Shown: positions 17,118 through 27,670, counted from the first letter of the stretch. The stretch is 64,000 bases of DNA from an uncultured Bartonella sp. (GCA_946478665.1 CAMLCZ010000006.1:1-64000); one strand, 5' to 3'. Made by a program: numbers and translations. The notes: a model not told the origin generated them from the sequence alone.

Positions 17118-18278
17118 ATGTCAAAAATACTTGAGATCAATGATCTTAAAAAGATTGCCAAAAGACGTGTACCAAAGATGTTTTTTGATTATGCGGATTC
17201 TGGAGCATGGACAGAAGGCACCTACCACGCCAATGAAGAAGACTTCAAAAAAATAAAATTACGCCAGCGTGTCTTGGTCGATATGACCAACAGATCGCTT
17301 GAAAGTGAAATGATAGGTCAGAAAGTTGCTATGCCCGTTGCTTTGTCACCAACAGGTCTAACTGGTATGCAACATGCTAATGGTGAGATGCTGGCTGCTC
17401 AAGCCGCGGAAGAGTTTGGTGTTCCATTTACGCTTTCAACAATGAGTATTTGCTCTATTGAAGATGTTGCATCTGTCACCAAAAAACCATTCTGGTTTCA
17501 ACTTTACGTCATGAAAGATCGTGATTTTATCGCTGATCTAATCAATCGCGCCAAAGCCGCTAAATGCGGTGCATTAGTATTAACACTTGACCTACAAATT
17601 TTGGGACAAAGACATAAAGATCTTCGCAATAATTTATCCGCCCCACCAAAGTTTACCTTGAAAAATTTATGGCAAATGATGACTTGCCCATTGTGGTGTA
17701 TGCAAATGTTGCAAACCAACAGACGGACATTTCGTAACATTGCCGGTCACGCAAAAAATGTCACAGATCTATCTTCTTTAAGCCTATGGACCGCTTCTCA
17801 GTTTGACCCGAAACTAAATTGGGACGATGTGGAATGGATCAAGAAAATTTGGGGTGGCAAGCTGATCCTCAAGGGTATTCTTGATGTTGAAGATGCCAAA
17901 ATGGCAACCAAAACGGGTGCCGATGCTATCATCGTATCCAATCATGGTGGACGACAACTTGACGGCGCACCTTCAACAATTTCTGTTTTGCCAGAAATTG
18001 TCGATGCCGTGGGTGATAAGATCGAAATACATTTGGACAGCGGCATACGCTCTGGGCAAGATGTTTTAAAAGCACTGGCTTTGGGTGCCAAGGGTACCTT
18101 TATTGGCCGCCCATTTCTTTATGGTTTAGGCGCTATGGGAAAACCCGGTGTCACCAAGGCGCTTGAAATTATTCGGCAGGAATTGGATACAACAATGGCA
18201 CTATGCGGAAAACGTAAGATCTCAGAACTTACGCACGATGTGCTATATGATTATAGACCATTTAAGCCAAAACGGTAA
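17118..18278 (+). CDS. lldD: FMN-dependent L-lactate dehydrogenase
   Basis: Membrane-associated flavoenzyme oxidising L-lactate to pyruvate and passing electrons to quinone. The 386-residue protein is a member of the alpha-hydroxy-acid oxidase family. It has FYADSGAWTE-like residues 24-33 near the N-terminus, the FMN site ALSPTGLTGM, WFQLYVMKDR, and the catalytic-base motif SNHGGRQLDG with His276. The start at 17118 has GAGG 6 bases upstream; an ATG at 17106 would place the ribosome-binding site inside the gene. It is a single gene, with no lactate permease or GntR regulator beside it. Confidence 0.92.
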   Translation: MSKILEINDLKKIAKRRVPKMFFDYADSGAWTEGTYHANEEDFKKIKLRQRVLVDMTNRSLESEMIGQKVAMPVALSPTGLTGMQHANGEMLAAQAAEEFGVPFTLSTMSICSIEDVASVTKKPFWFQLYVMKDRDFIADLINRAKAAKCGALVLTLDLQILGQRHKDLRNNLSAPPKFTLKNLWQMMTCPLWCMQMLQTNRRTFRNIAGHAKNVTDLSSLSLWTASQFDPKLNWDDVEWIKKIWGGKLILKGILDVEDAKMATKTGADAIIVSNHGGRQLDGAPSTISVLPEIVDAVGDKIEIHLDSGIRSGQDVLKALALGAKGTFIGRPFLYGLGAMGKPGVTKALEIIRQELDTTMALCGKRKISELTHDVLYDYRPFKPKR

Positions 18279-18286
18279 AATTCAGA

Positions 18287-18327
18287 TTGGGTTATTGGGA
18301 AGAATTATATATTTCCTGATAACCCAA
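18287..18327 (+). terminator. Terminator after lldD
   Basis: TTGGGTTAT (18287-18295) and ATAACCCAA (18319-18327) form a perfect stem, extended inward by GGAA/TTCC, with AT-rich DNA following. Confidence 0.65.
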
Positions 18328-18713
18328 TAATATACTATATTTTATTCTTATAAAATTTTTGTCTATCTATAATATAGAATATAAATATTTTAATAATAAA
18401 TGTATATTGATTAATATCATAAAACAAACAATATAATCATTCTATATTTTCAATATATTCCTGAATATATCGAAAAATTATATTATATAACTGTTTCAGA
18501 ACGTCACTATAACAACATTATAGTGAGTAATTAAAATACTGCACATGATTCATCTATGATCTTGTTGATGCATACAGACACAAGAATACGCGTCATCTGA
18601 TATAATCAATTTGACACAAAATTTGCATATCTTCCCTTTTTAAGAGTAGTGATAACTTTTGCAGCAAACTATAAGAACTACGCATATGTCTGGCGTACAA
18701 ACAGGATAAAGAC
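18328..18713. other. AT-rich spacer with an inverted repeat upstream of alr
   Basis: This stretch is strongly AT-rich and has no credible gene. It contains a perfect inverted repeat, TCACTATAA (18504-18512) and TTATAGTGA (18518-18526), with a 5-base centre. It lies about 190 bases before alr. It could be an operator or a small hairpin; no regulator is adjacent. Confidence 0.4.
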
Positions 18714-19862
18714 ATGAATATTTCAGAACTATTAAATTCGATAGACGCTTTAACCTATAGTGGAATTTTAACAATTGATCTCGACGCGATTGCCGAGAAT
18801 TACAAAACTCTGGCAAATTTTGTAAAACCAACGAAATGTGCTGCCGTTATAAAGGCTGATGCATATGGTTTGGGAGGAAGTAAAATATGCCAGACACTCT
18901 ATGAGTCTGGCTGTCGGTTTTATTTTGCCGCGCAACTTATTGAAGCGTTGAAGCTAAAAAAGGTTTTGCCATCAGATGCCAATATTGCGGTTTTGAACGG
19001 CATTCAAACTGGAACTGAAAAACTGGCCGCAGAAGCTGGAATTATTCCTGTTCTTAATTCTTGGAAATCTATCTGTCATTGGAAATCAATTTGTCAGGAA
19101 AAATCCCAGCGTTTTCCGGCAATAATCCAAATTGACACGGGAATGTGCCGCCTTGGTCTTGACCAAGATGAGCTTGAAAAACTCATTGATGACCCCTCTA
19201 TTTTCAAAATCGCAAACATAGAATTAATTATCAGCCATCTTGCTCTTAGTGACGAGCCATCGAGCGCCGCAAATGCTTCACAATTAAATCGCTTACAGAA
19301 TGCTTTGGCTAAACTTCCCTCTTGTGAGGTTGCAATTTCTGCATCTGGTGGAATTTTCCTCGGTAATAGTTTTCATTTGGATATGGTGCGACCGGGAATT
19401 GCTCTTTATGGCGTTCCGCCTCATGACAATATCTCTTCTACCTTAATTAAACCTGTAGTGACGCTTGATGCCCGTGTCATTCAAACGCGCCATGTAAAAG
19501 CCGGTTCTGCCGTGGGGTATGGTGGTTCATTTGTCACCAGCCGTCCAAGCATTATAACAACCATTTCTGTCGGCTATGCTGATGGGTTGCATCGTTCATT
19601 AGGAAATAAAGGCTCGGTCTTTTTTAAAAATCACCGTTTACCCATTGTTGGACGTGTCTCAATGGATTCAATCACTGTTGATGCAACCGATCTTGCTGAA
19701 AACGCACCAAAATCAGGAGATTTGATTGAAATTATCGGAAAAAATCAATCTCTAGACGATATTGCTCGAGATGCAAACACAATAGCGTATGAAATTCTGA
19801 CATCTCTTGGCCATCGTTATAAACGTATCTATCTACGAAATGGCAAACCGATTGATTGTTAG
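18714..19862 (+). CDS. alr: Alanine racemase
   Basis: PLP enzyme making D-alanine for peptidoglycan. The 382-residue protein has the PLP lysine Lys47 in AAVIKADAYGLG, the substrate segment QIDTGMCRLGL, the second catalytic base in SVGYADGLHRSL and the RVSMDSITVD segment of the C-terminal domain. An odd feature is a short imperfect tandem duplication at about 19062-19096 (WKSICH followed by WKSICQ) in a surface-loop region, which probably arose by slippage. The gene is flanked by a spacer and a hairpin terminator. A catabolic (DadX) role is possible but there is no dadA nearby. Confidence 0.93.
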   Translation: MNISELLNSIDALTYSGILTIDLDAIAENYKTLANFVKPTKCAAVIKADAYGLGGSKICQTLYESGCRFYFAAQLIEALKLKKVLPSDANIAVLNGIQTGTEKLAAEAGIIPVLNSWKSICHWKSICQEKSQRFPAIIQIDTGMCRLGLDQDELEKLIDDPSIFKIANIELIISHLALSDEPSSAANASQLNRLQNALAKLPSCEVAISASGGIFLGNSFHLDMVRPGIALYGVPPHDNISSTLIKPVVTLDARVIQTRHVKAGSAVGYGGSFVTSRPSIITTISVGYADGLHRSLGNKGSVFFKNHRLPIVGRVSMDSITVDATDLAENAPKSGDLIEIIGKNQSLDDIARDANTIAYEILTSLGHRYKRIYLRNGKPIDC

Positions 19863-19904
19863 TTTCATGAAATTGATGTCAATTGAAACAGCAAACAAAA
19901 ATAA

Positions 19905-19924
19905 AGACCGGCTTTCGCCGGTCT
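19905..19924. terminator. Bidirectional terminator between alr and gcvP
   Basis: AGACCGGC and GCCGGTCT enclose a TTTC tetraloop between two convergent genes. A runs precede it and T-rich sequence follows. Confidence 0.8.
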
Positions 19925-19940
19925 CTTCGTCTTATAAAAT

Positions 19941-22736
19941 CTAACGATAATTCGAAAGTGGTGGGCATGAACAGATCAAGTTTCTGTCCCCGCTCACATT
20001 GTCAATTCTCGATACTGGCGGCCAATATTTGTTTGCAGGATCCTGTTGCGGATCAGGCAGTGCCGCAATTTGTCTTGAATATGCATGAGCCCAAGCATCA
20101 GTCAATGTATCTGCCAATGTGTGTGGTGCATTGACCAACGGATTATCGTCCTTAGGCCATACACCATTTCCTACTTTTTCTGCCTCTTCAGCAATTGAAA
20201 GTAAAGCGTCACATAAACGATCAATCTCGGATTTAGGCTCCGACTCGGTCGGCTCGATCATCAATGTTCCTGGAACAGGAAATGACATGGTCGGCGCATG
20301 GAAACCGTAATCAATCAACCGTTTAGCGATATCATCAACCGTGATACCAAATTTATCCTTCAGCACGCGTGTATCAACAATACATTCATGTGCAACGCGT
20401 CCTTTTTTACCCTCATAGAGAATTGGATATGCTTGCGACAAACGCTGTGCGATATAGTTCGCATTCAATATGGCATTTTCTGTTGCCAATTTCAGGCCAT
20501 CTGGCCCCATCATGCGAATATACATCCAAGTAATAACCAGAATGGATGCACTTCCATATGGTGCAGCAGAAACAGCATGACTTGTTGAGAAAATATTATG
20601 TCCCGGTACAAATGGCTGCAAATGCTTGGCGACACCTATCGGTCCAACACCCGGGCCACCACCACCATGAGGAATAGCAAATGTTTTGTGTAGGTTCATA
20701 TGGCAAACATCGGCTCCGACATCTGCCGGACGTGCCAAAGCCACAAGCGCATTAAGATTTGCACCATCAAAATAAACCTGCCCACCATTTGCATGAATAA
20801 TATCACATATCTCTTTGATGCTTTCTTCATAAACACCATGGGTAGATGGATATGTAATCATCAAAGCGGCCAAATGGTCTTTATACTGCTCGGCTTTTGC
20901 TTTCAGATCGGCGACATCAACGTCACCATCACCAAGACAATTGACAACGACAACTTCCATACCAGCCATATGCGCTGAAGCTGGATTGGTTCCATGTGCC
21001 GAGGCTGGAATAAGGCAAATATTACGATGTTTCTGTCCTTTTGACTCATGATACCGACGAATTGCCAAAAGCCCAGTATATTCACCTTGCGCTCCTGAAT
21101 TAGGCTGGAAAGAAACAGCACTAAATCCAGTAATTTCACAAAGCCAATCATGCAACTGATGAATCATTTCATGATAGCCAGTACTGTAACTTGCAGGCGC
21201 AAAAGGATGCATATTGGCAACTTTTGGCCAGCTTAATGGCATCATCTCGGCTGCTGCATTCAATTTCATTGTACAGGAACCAAGCGGTATCATTGCTCTA
21301 TCAAGCGCCAGATCCTTATCAGCCAAACGGCGCAAAAAGCGCATCATCTCTGTTTCGGAGTGTACAGCATGGAAAAATGGTTGACTAAGAAATGACGCAT
21401 CACGACCCTTGCTAGGAAGTTTTGTTGTTGCCTTACTTACAAGTTTGGCACCAAACAGTGCAGCAAGAGTACTGGCATCTTCTTCGGTTGATAGTTCATC
21501 AAAGTTGATGGATAAAGTATTATCATCGATTACCCGAATGAAACGGCCACCCTTTTCTGCCTCTTGAGCAATTTGTTGCGCATTTCCTTTAACGGTTACA
21601 GTAACGCAATCAAAATAGTTCTCACCCGTCAGCGAAAAACCAGCCTCTTTAACGCTATCCCCAAAGCGACAAGCCAAATCATGAACGCGGTTAGCTATGG
21701 CCTGCAAACCTTGAGGGCCATGCCAAATTGCAAAAGCTGTTGACATATTGGCAAGCAAAGCTTGCGCTGTACAAATATTGGATGTTGCCTTGTCGCGGCG
21801 TATGTGCTGCTCGCGCGTTTGCAACGCCAAACGAAAGCTGACACGACCATGTGTATCAATGGATTGTCCAACGATACGACCTGGAATGAGTCGTGTCAGA
21901 GCTTCACTTGCGGCAAGATAACCGGCATGAGGGCCACCAAAGCCCATAGGAACACCATAGCGTTGCATGGAACCAACAACCATATCCGCACCCCATTTTG
22001 CAGGTGCTTCCATAATTGTTAAAGCAAGTGGATCAGCAACGACGATTACCAGCGCACCAACAGCTTTAGCCTGCTTAATAGCATCACTATGATCGATAAA
22101 TCTTCCTTGTGTATCTGGCCATGGTAACACAATTGCAGCTGTGTCTGTTGTAATGTCTTTATTGACTTCAACTTGGAAACCTTGCGTTTCAGCACGAGTC
22201 AATGCAACAGACAGTGTCTGCGGATGAAGCTCTCCAATAATAGAGATTGCTAGTTTTTTATTACGGGCAAACCGCACTGCAACTGCATTTGCTTCGGCCA
22301 ATGCTGTTGCTTCATCAAGAAGAGAAGCCGCAGCAACTGGCAAACCTGTTAATTCTGCAACCAAGGTTTGGAAATTGAAAAGCATTTCCAACCGCCCTTG
22401 GCTAATTTCTGCCTGATAAGGTGTGTAAGCAGTATACCATGCCGGATTTTCAAACATATTCCGCAAGATAACCGATGGAACAAAAGTTCCATGGTACCCC
22501 TGCCCAATAAAGCTTTTGCGAACACGGTTTTGCTCAATTATCTGGTGCAATTCGTGCAATGCGACCGCTTCTGTTGCAGCCGCCGGTAAATTCAGAGCCC
22601 GATTGAGACGAATTGATTGTGGCACCGCCTCGTCAACCAAAGCTTCCAATGAAGCTACATTCAATTCGTGGAGCATTTCCTTGGCCTCATCAGGGCGTGC
22701 TCCAATATGACGTGATGAAAACGGAAGTTCCTGCAT
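19941..22736 (-). CDS. gcvP: Glycine dehydrogenase (decarboxylating), P-protein
   Basis: PLP subunit of the glycine cleavage system. It decarboxylates glycine and transfers the aminomethyl group to lipoyl-GcvH. The 931-residue protein is the full-length fused form (both halves of the split alpha/beta type), with the N-terminal segment [16 protein letters not shown], the glycine-rich [18 protein letters not shown] loop and the PLP-lysine motif [16 protein letters not shown] in the C-terminal half. It is the last gene of gcvT-gcvH-gcvP, separated from gcvH by 5 bases, and is controlled by the glycine riboswitch upstream of gcvT. Confidence 0.97.
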   Translation of the reverse strand: MQELPFSSRHIGARPDEAKEMLHELNVASLEALVDEAVPQSIRLNRALNLPAAATEAVALHELHQIIEQNRVRKSFIGQGYHGTFVPSVILRNMFENPAWYTAYTPYQAEISQGRLEMLFNFQTLVAELTGLPVAAASLLDEATALAEANAVAVRFARNKKLAISIIGELHPQTLSVALTRAETQGFQVEVNKDITTDTAAIVLPWPDTQGRFIDHSDAIKQAKAVGALVIVVADPLALTIMEAPAKWGADMVVGSMQRYGVPMGFGGPHAGYLAASEALTRLIPGRIVGQSIDTHGRVSFRLALQTREQHIRRDKATSNICTAQALLANMSTAFAIWHGPQGLQAIANRVHDLACRFGDSVKEAGFSLTGENYFDCVTVTVKGNAQQIAQEAEKGGRFIRVIDDNTLSINFDELSTEEDASTLAALFGAKLVSKATTKLPSKGRDASFLSQPFFHAVHSETEMMRFLRRLADKDLALDRAMIPLGSCTMKLNAAAEMMPLSWPKVANMHPFAPASYSTGYHEMIHQLHDWLCEITGFSAVSFQPNSGAQGEYTGLLAIRRYHESKGQKHRNICLIPASAHGTNPASAHMAGMEVVVVNCLGDGDVDVADLKAKAEQYKDHLAALMITYPSTHGVYEESIKEICDIIHANGGQVYFDGANLNALVALARPADVGADVCHMNLHKTFAIPHGGGGPGVGPIGVAKHLQPFVPGHNIFSTSHAVSAAPYGSASILVITWMYIRMMGPDGLKLATENAILNANYIAQRLSQAYPILYEGKKGRVAHECIVDTRVLKDKFGITVDDIAKRLIDYGFHAPTMSFPVPGTLMIEPTESEPKSEIDRLCDALLSIAEEAEKVGNGVWPKDDNPLVNAPHTLADTLTDAWAHAYSRQIAALPDPQQDPANKYWPPVSRIDNVSGDRNLICSCPPLSNYR

Positions 22737-22741
22737 ATATT

Positions 22742-23110
22742 TTATCCAATCATGGCTTTATAATCAGCGGCAGACATTAATCCGTCGAGTTGGCTGGGGT
22801 CAGATAGTTTCATTTTCCAGAGCCAACCTTCTTTTTCTGCTTTTTGGTTAACCATAGCAGGATCAGAAGTCAGCGCTTCATTCACTTCTGTTATAGTTCC
22901 ATCAACTGGAGAATAGACGTCAGAAGCCGCTTTAACAGATTCCACAACCGCCGCAGCATCACCTTTAGCAACGGTGCTACCAACTTCAGGCAATTCCACA
23001 AATACGAGATCGCCAAGCTGTTCTTGAGCATGATTGGTAATACCAACCGTTGCAACATCACCATCGAGGCTGATCCACTCGTGATCTTCAGTAAAATACA
23101 ATTTAGTCAT
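22742..23110 (-). CDS. gcvH: Glycine cleavage system H protein
   Basis: Lipoyl carrier that shuttles the aminomethyl and electron intermediates between GcvP, GcvT and dihydrolipoamide dehydrogenase. The 122-residue protein is of normal length, with the lipoylation site Lys60 in [16 protein letters not shown] and the N-terminal YFTEDHEWI. It sits between gcvT and gcvP with 5-base gaps on both sides. Confidence 0.97.
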   Translation of the reverse strand: MTKLYFTEDHEWISLDGDVATVGITNHAQEQLGDLVFVELPEVGSTVAKGDAAAVVESVKAASDVYSPVDGTITEVNEALTSDPAMVNQKAEKEGWLWKMKLSDPSQLDGLMSAADYKAMIG

Positions 23111-23115
23111 ATGAA

Positions 23116-24222
23116 TTATCCTTTAAAATAACGATGTTCAACGAATGGCAGAGAATGCACGGTAAGATCGATCTTTTTTCCACGCACTTCTGTTATGAGT
23201 TTTGTTCCAGGTTGTGCCAAGTCCATCGCAACATATCCCATGGCAACGGGGCCATCAAAAGAAGGACCAAATCCACCTGACGTAACTTTGCCAACCAACT
23301 TGCCTTGCTCATCAAAAATATCGGCCCCCGCACGCACAGGCTGGCGCGTTTCTGGCTTTAATCCGACACGGCGTCTGCTTACGCCATTTTTTAGGCAATC
23401 CAATAAGGCTTTGTCGCCAATAAAACCTGCTTTTTCCCTAACCGATTTTGTTACCGCCCAGGTAATGGCTGCTTCTACCGGGTTGGTGTCAACCGTAATA
23501 TCATTTCCATGCAAGCAAAGACCTGCTTCCAAACGCAAACTATCGCGTGCTGCTAGTCCAATCCAACTAACACGGGGATCGTTTAAAAGCTTCGTTGCCA
23601 GTGCTTCTGCATCTTCAACGGGAACAGCAATTTCAAATCCATCTTCACCAGTATATCCCGAGCGTGTCATGAACCAATTTTCTTTTGGTTCAAAACCATG
23701 CATGAATTTCAAGTCGCTACCGGCAAGACCAGCTTTTGCAACAACATCGACAGCTTCTGGCCCCTGCAATGCAAGAAAGACACGATCAAGCGGCTCAAGT
23801 GTACAATTGAAGCCCTGCATTCTGTTTTTGAGTTCTGCAATGTCTGCAACGGCATTTCCGGCATTGGCAACCACCATAAACCGCGCCTCACCCAGCCGTG
23901 TCACAATAAGATCATCAAGAATACCGGCATTTTCATTTAATAAATAATTGTAGCGGCTTTGCCCAATATTGAGCGCATAGGCATCAAGTGGCAGAGCTTT
24001 GGATAGAAATTCGCCGGCTTGAACACCTTCCACCAAAATAAGTTTCATATGTGAAATATCGAAAAGTCCGGCATGTGCACGTGTATGCAAATGTTCTTTC
24101 ATAACCCCTAATGGATAGGTAAGAGGCATATTCCAACCAGCAAAACCACCAAATTTAGCGCCTGCTTTTTCATGCATATGATAGAGGGGAAGAGTTTTTA
24201 AATTTTCAGAAGAGCTGCCCAT
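23116..24222 (-). CDS. gcvT: Aminomethyltransferase, glycine cleavage T protein
   Basis: Transfers the one-carbon unit from aminomethyl-GcvH to tetrahydrofolate, releasing ammonia. The 368-residue protein begins with [20 protein letters not shown] and has the folate-binding GLFDISHM segment, the [12 protein letters not shown] motif and [13 protein letters not shown]. It is the first gene of the operon, with GGAG 6-7 bases before the start, directly behind the glycine riboswitch. Confidence 0.96.
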   Translation of the reverse strand: MGSSSENLKTLPLYHMHEKAGAKFGGFAGWNMPLTYPLGVMKEHLHTRAHAGLFDISHMKLILVEGVQAGEFLSKALPLDAYALNIGQSRYNYLLNENAGILDDLIVTRLGEARFMVVANAGNAVADIAELKNRMQGFNCTLEPLDRVFLALQGPEAVDVVAKAGLAGSDLKFMHGFEPKENWFMTRSGYTGEDGFEIAVPVEDAEALATKLLNDPRVSWIGLAARDSLRLEAGLCLHGNDITVDTNPVEAAITWAVTKSVREKAGFIGDKALLDCLKNGVSRRRVGLKPETRQPVRAGADIFDEQGKLVGKVTSGGFGPSFDGPVAMGYVAMDLAQPGTKLITEVRGKKIDLTVHSLPFVEHRYFKG

Positions 24223-24270
24223 AATAACTCCGAGGTTGCATCAATAGAAGCACTATGCGTCTATCTCACA

Positions 24271-24457
24271 CCCCTCTGTCTAAAGCCTGAGAGACTCGTA
24301 GGAATACTATCTTCCCACTTACACCTTCGGCGCGGGGTGTTCCCCGACTTTCCAGAGCTGCCATATTTTTTTACGGTTCTTTGTGCCTGAGAGATTACGG
24401 GCAGTTTTCCCCTTCGGCGGCCAAAACACGGTAGATTGTGTTTTCACACTCTCCCGC
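24271..24457 (-). promoter_or_regulatory. Tandem glycine riboswitch upstream of gcvT
   Basis: On the minus strand two consecutive aptamers are readable. The first (about 24457-24376) has GGGAGAG, GCCGCCGAAGG and CTCTCAGGCACAAAGAACCG-like elements; the second (about 24360-24271) has CTCTGGAAAG, GCGCCGAAGG and TCTCTCAGGC followed by ACAGAGGGG. These are the conserved elements of the glycine (gcvT) riboswitch, and the tandem arrangement with a short A/T linker is the classic form. It ends about 49 bases before gcvT. Glycine binding should turn the cleavage operon on; whether at transcription or translation is not clear, since no strong intrinsic terminator is obvious between it and gcvT. Confidence 0.95.
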
Positions 24458-24560
24458 AAAAAAACGGAAAGTACATATGTTGTTCCTCCCTGACATAAGA
24501 GTAATTCTAACTTATCTTGAAAATGAAGTCATCTGCTAAATGTATTCGCTAACAGGCAAT

Positions 24561-24980
24561 TTATTTTTTATCTATTATCGTATTGACGACGTTTATATTT
24601 GTGTTCAATTTTTGCGCAACATAAAAACCGATAGCCGTGGCGCAAAGACATAAGGCAACAGACAATAGAATATTCAATAATGACTGCACAATCGCACCTT
24701 TTCGCAAGAGTTCAAAAGTTTGCAGACTGAACGACGAAAAAGTTGTAAATCCACCACAAAGACCAACCATAATGAAAATACGGATATTCTCGGAAAGTGG
24801 ATAGCGTGCATGAGACACACTAATCATGCCAACAAGTGCAATGATGAATGATCCCAACACGTTGATTGTAATCGTACCCCATGGAAAATTTCGACTGATA
24901 CAGGCCAGTGCAAGCCCCAGCCAATAGCGTGCAACACTGCCTATTGCACCGCCTAATGCCACCCATAGAGTTGTTGTCAT
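24561..24980 (-). CDS. crcB: Fluoride exporter CrcB (Fluc family)
   Basis: Small dual-topology membrane channel that expels F-. The 139-residue protein has four hydrophobic helices, the N-terminal GGAIGSVARYWLG motif and the signature GLCGGFTTFSSFSLQTFELL with the pore Phe box. No fluoride riboswitch is recognisable in the 70 bases upstream, and the adjacent gene is divergent. Confidence 0.92.
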   Translation of the reverse strand: MTTTLWVALGGAIGSVARYWLGLALACISRNFPWGTITINVLGSFIIALVGMISVSHARYPLSENIRIFIMVGLCGGFTTFSSFSLQTFELLRKGAIVQSLLNILLSVALCLCATAIGFYVAQKLNTNINVVNTIIDKK

Positions 24981-25051
24981 GATACAAAGTCCTTATTAGA
25001 AGTTATAATCATGGAATATTATACAATGGAAGACAACGCATTGAGGAAGAA

Positions 25052-25558
25052 ATGCAAGCTGGAAAACAACAATTACTAGAATTTTTGGATAATTTAGGAA
25101 TTAACGTAGAAACTTTTACGCATAAAGCCGTGTTCCATGTGGAAGAAGGTCGGGATATAAAAGAAAATATTCCTGGCGCGCATACAAAAAATCTATTTTT
25201 GAAAGATAAAAAGGGACATTATTTTCTGGTCACTTTGGGGTCATATGCTATCCTTGATTTAAAACATCTCCATGAAAAAATTGGTGCATCGGGACGGCTT
25301 TCTTTTGGTAGTCCTGAAAAGCTTGCCGAATATCTCGGGCTTTATCCGGGCGCAGTCAGTGTCTTCGGTCTTCTTAACGATACTGAGCATCATATCACAA
25401 TGATATTGGATAAAGCTTTGATGGAAAACTCCATTATAAATTGTCACCCTATGACCAATGAAGCAACGACATCGATTAACCGCGATGATCTTATCAAGTT
25501 TGTTCGCGCAACCAACCATGAACCTCATATTATTCAGGTTTCAGAGGTTGAGGCTTGA
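25052..25558 (+). CDS. Prolyl-tRNA editing protein (YbaK/ProX family)
   Basis: Free-standing editing domain that deacylates mischarged tRNA(Pro), typically Ala-tRNA(Pro). The 168-residue protein has the YbaK/INS-like fold, with residues HKAVFHVEEGRDIKENIPGAHTKNLFLKDKKG containing the conserved Lys of the catalytic site (segments of this appear near residues 22-55). It ends at normal length for ProXp-ala/PrdX. GAGGA precedes the ATG. It is followed 70 bases later by cnoX on the same strand. Confidence 0.85.
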   Translation: MQAGKQQLLEFLDNLGINVETFTHKAVFHVEEGRDIKENIPGAHTKNLFLKDKKGHYFLVTLGSYAILDLKHLHEKIGASGRLSFGSPEKLAEYLGLYPGAVSVFGLLNDTEHHITMILDKALMENSIINCHPMTNEATTSINRDDLIKFVRATNHEPHIIQVSEVEA

Positions 25559-25628
25559 AATTGGATAAGAAAAATACGACTGTTATGCCAATAAATAACC
25601 AATTTCGCCGAGATAGGACTTCATTATT

Positions 25629-26567
25629 ATGAGCGATAATCCATTTGCTGCGTCACCCAATCAGACCAATCTTGATCCTAACAGTCAAAATGCTGCAGGC
25701 GCTATTATAAAAGATACAACGACAGCCGACTTTCAAAAGGATGTTTTGCTAGAGTCAAAAAAACAACCTGTTTTGGTAGATTTTTGGGCAACATGGTGTG
25801 GCCCATGTAAACAACTCGGCCCCGTTCTTGAAAAAGTTGTTACAGCCGCCAAAGGCGCTGTAAAACTTGTGAAAATGGATATTGATAAACATCCGGCAAT
25901 TCCTGGCCAATTAGGGATTAGATCCGTTCCTGCGGTCATCGCCTTTGTTGATGGGCGACCAGTTGATGGCTTCATGGGCGCGCAGCCCGAAAGTGAAGTT
26001 AAGAAGTTTGTTGCCAAACTAACCGGTGGCGAAAAAGAGGTAGCCATTGAAGAGGCTCTCGAAACCGCCAAGCAATTGCGTGACAACGGTGATGTTACAG
26101 GGGCTGCAAACTTTTATGCACAAGTGCTACAAGAAGCGCCCGATAATATCGCGGCAATTGCCGGTTTTGCTGATCTTATGCTTTCAAATGGCGAGATTGA
26201 GCAAGCCAAGGCAATTTTAGCAACAGCACCCGATGGCAAAAAGGATGACCCACTTTTGCGAAAAATAGAAGCGCAAATTACCTTAAAAGAAGAAACCGCA
26301 AAATTGGGGGATCCGTTAGCGCTTGCCAAACGTATTCAAGACAATCCGAAAGATTATCAGGCACAATTTGATTTGGCTTTGATCCGCAATGCAGAAGGCA
26401 AACGGGATGAGGCTGCCGATTTGCTTCTTGCAATTATGAAAGCAGATCGTGCATGGAATGACGATGGCGCGAGAAAACAATTATTGCAATTCTTCGATGC
26501 TTGGGGCGCAATGGATCCTGCCACGCAAGCATCACGTCGTAAATTGTCGTCTTTACTATTTTCTTGA
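25629..26567 (+). CDS. cnoX: CnoX-type thioredoxin-TPR co-chaperone
   Basis: A 312-residue protein with a thioredoxin domain (about residues 30-135) and a C-terminal TPR-like helical region (about 140-312). The active site is WCGPC (Cys57, Cys60), so it is redox-competent like alphaproteobacterial CnoX, unlike E. coli YbbN, which lacks the resolving pair. CnoX proteins protect substrates from overoxidation and pass them to GroEL and DnaK. The 30-residue N-terminal extension is Asn/Ala-rich. The Lon-N protein gene follows 70 bases downstream, a proteostasis pairing. Confidence 0.88.
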   Translation: MSDNPFAASPNQTNLDPNSQNAAGAIIKDTTTADFQKDVLLESKKQPVLVDFWATWCGPCKQLGPVLEKVVTAAKGAVKLVKMDIDKHPAIPGQLGIRSVPAVIAFVDGRPVDGFMGAQPESEVKKFVAKLTGGEKEVAIEEALETAKQLRDNGDVTGAANFYAQVLQEAPDNIAAIAGFADLMLSNGEIEQAKAILATAPDGKKDDPLLRKIEAQITLKEETAKLGDPLALAKRIQDNPKDYQAQFDLALIRNAEGKRDEAADLLLAIMKADRAWNDDGARKQLLQFFDAWGAMDPATQASRRKLSSLLFS

Positions 26568-26637
26568 AGAAAAAGTTGAGCTTATTTTGTGAAGCGTTAC
26601 TTATTCCATTAACGCTTCATGTCTCTTATGGATAAAA

Positions 26638-27306
26638 ATGATGAAAGCCGGAAATGCACATTACACTAAATTAACGGACTTGCCAGGTGAGATTGCATTG
26701 TTTCCGCTTGAAGGTGTCCTACTATTGCCAAATGGTTATCTGCCACTCAATGTATTTGAGGAGCGTTATCTGGAAATGGTTGAAGACACAATGAAGGGTA
26801 ATCGTATTATCGGCATTATACAGCCTCTCCCTGAGGCTCAGGCTGATAAAAAACCTGAATTGTTCAAAATTGGCTGCTTGGGACGTATAACAAATTATAG
26901 TGAAACGGGTGATGGCAGGCTTACGATAGGACTGCAAGGCATATGTCGTTTTACATTTGTCGAAGAATGCGCCACAGATAAGCCTTATCGTATCGCAAAA
27001 ATACACCCCTTTGAAAAAGATCTTATTGCGCAAAAAGATGATGGCCGCGTCGATCGTGAAAGTCTACTCAATACTTTTGAGAGTTTTCTTGAAGCCCATG
27101 AAATGGAAGCTGATTGGGGAAGCATTATGCAAGCTCCAACCACCACACTTGTTAATGCTCTTTCTATCGTCGCCCCCTTTGGCATCGCAGAAAAACAGGC
27201 TTTGCTTGAAGCCGAAGATACATTCACACGCGCGCAAACATTAATTGCTCTGACAGAACGTGCGCTGATGTTTGCCGATAATGAAGAAAAGCCATCCTTG
27301 AATTAA
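26638..27306 (+). CDS. Lon N-terminal (LON substrate-binding) domain protein
   Basis: A 222-residue stand-alone LonN/PUA-like domain protein, without the ATPase or protease parts of Lon. Visible features are [27 protein letters not shown] at residues about 14-40, [24 protein letters not shown] and [23 protein letters not shown], all characteristic of this domain. The precise function is unknown; such proteins are common in Rhizobiales next to cnoX and a Trm112-like gene. The latter starts 13 bases downstream here. Confidence 0.87.
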   Translation: MMKAGNAHYTKLTDLPGEIALFPLEGVLLLPNGYLPLNVFEERYLEMVEDTMKGNRIIGIIQPLPEAQADKKPELFKIGCLGRITNYSETGDGRLTIGLQGICRFTFVEECATDKPYRIAKIHPFEKDLIAQKDDGRVDRESLLNTFESFLEAHEMEADWGSIMQAPTTTLVNALSIVAPFGIAEKQALLEAEDTFTRAQTLIALTERALMFADNEEKPSLN

Positions 27307-27319
27307 TAAGGCACCAATT

Positions 27320-27511
27320 ATGGTCAAATATGCCACCGATCCCAAAATGTTGGAACTGTTGGTCTGCCCCGTTACTGGTGGCCCCTTGCGTTATGATGAA
27401 ATGCATCAAGAACTAATATCTGAAAAAGCACAATTGGCTTTTCCTATCCGTGATGGCATTCCCATTATGTTGGCATCAGAAGCCCGACAACTCGAGACAA
27501 ACGAAATATAA
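27320..27511 (+). CDS. Trm112-family small protein (YcaR-like)
   Basis: A 63-residue protein of the Trm112/UPF0434 family. The N-terminal motif is [17 protein letters not shown]; only one of the usual zinc-ribbon Cys residues (CPVTGG) is present, as in bacterial YcaR-type members, and it ends with the conserved [16 protein letters not shown]. Eukaryotic and archaeal Trm112 activates methyltransferases. The bacterial role is unclear. It is co-transcribed with the Lon-N gene. Confidence 0.88.
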   Translation: MVKYATDPKMLELLVCPVTGGPLRYDEMHQELISEKAQLAFPIRDGIPIMLASEARQLETNEI

Positions 27512-27670
27512 TTTTAATATTGAGTGTTTCGCTTTACGAATAGCATGCTATAACGCATTTATGATCGCAATTATTCCAATATGGAAAGCGATTGTTTTTT
27601 CTCATGTGAGCGTTTCAATAAAATAGATAAAACGAACACTCACACTATTTATACAGAGGGCGGAATAGTT

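Noticed and set aside
24981-25051. Fluoride riboswitch upstream of crcB
   Set aside because: The gap is only about 70 bases, shared with a divergent gene, and lacks the conserved fluoride aptamer core.
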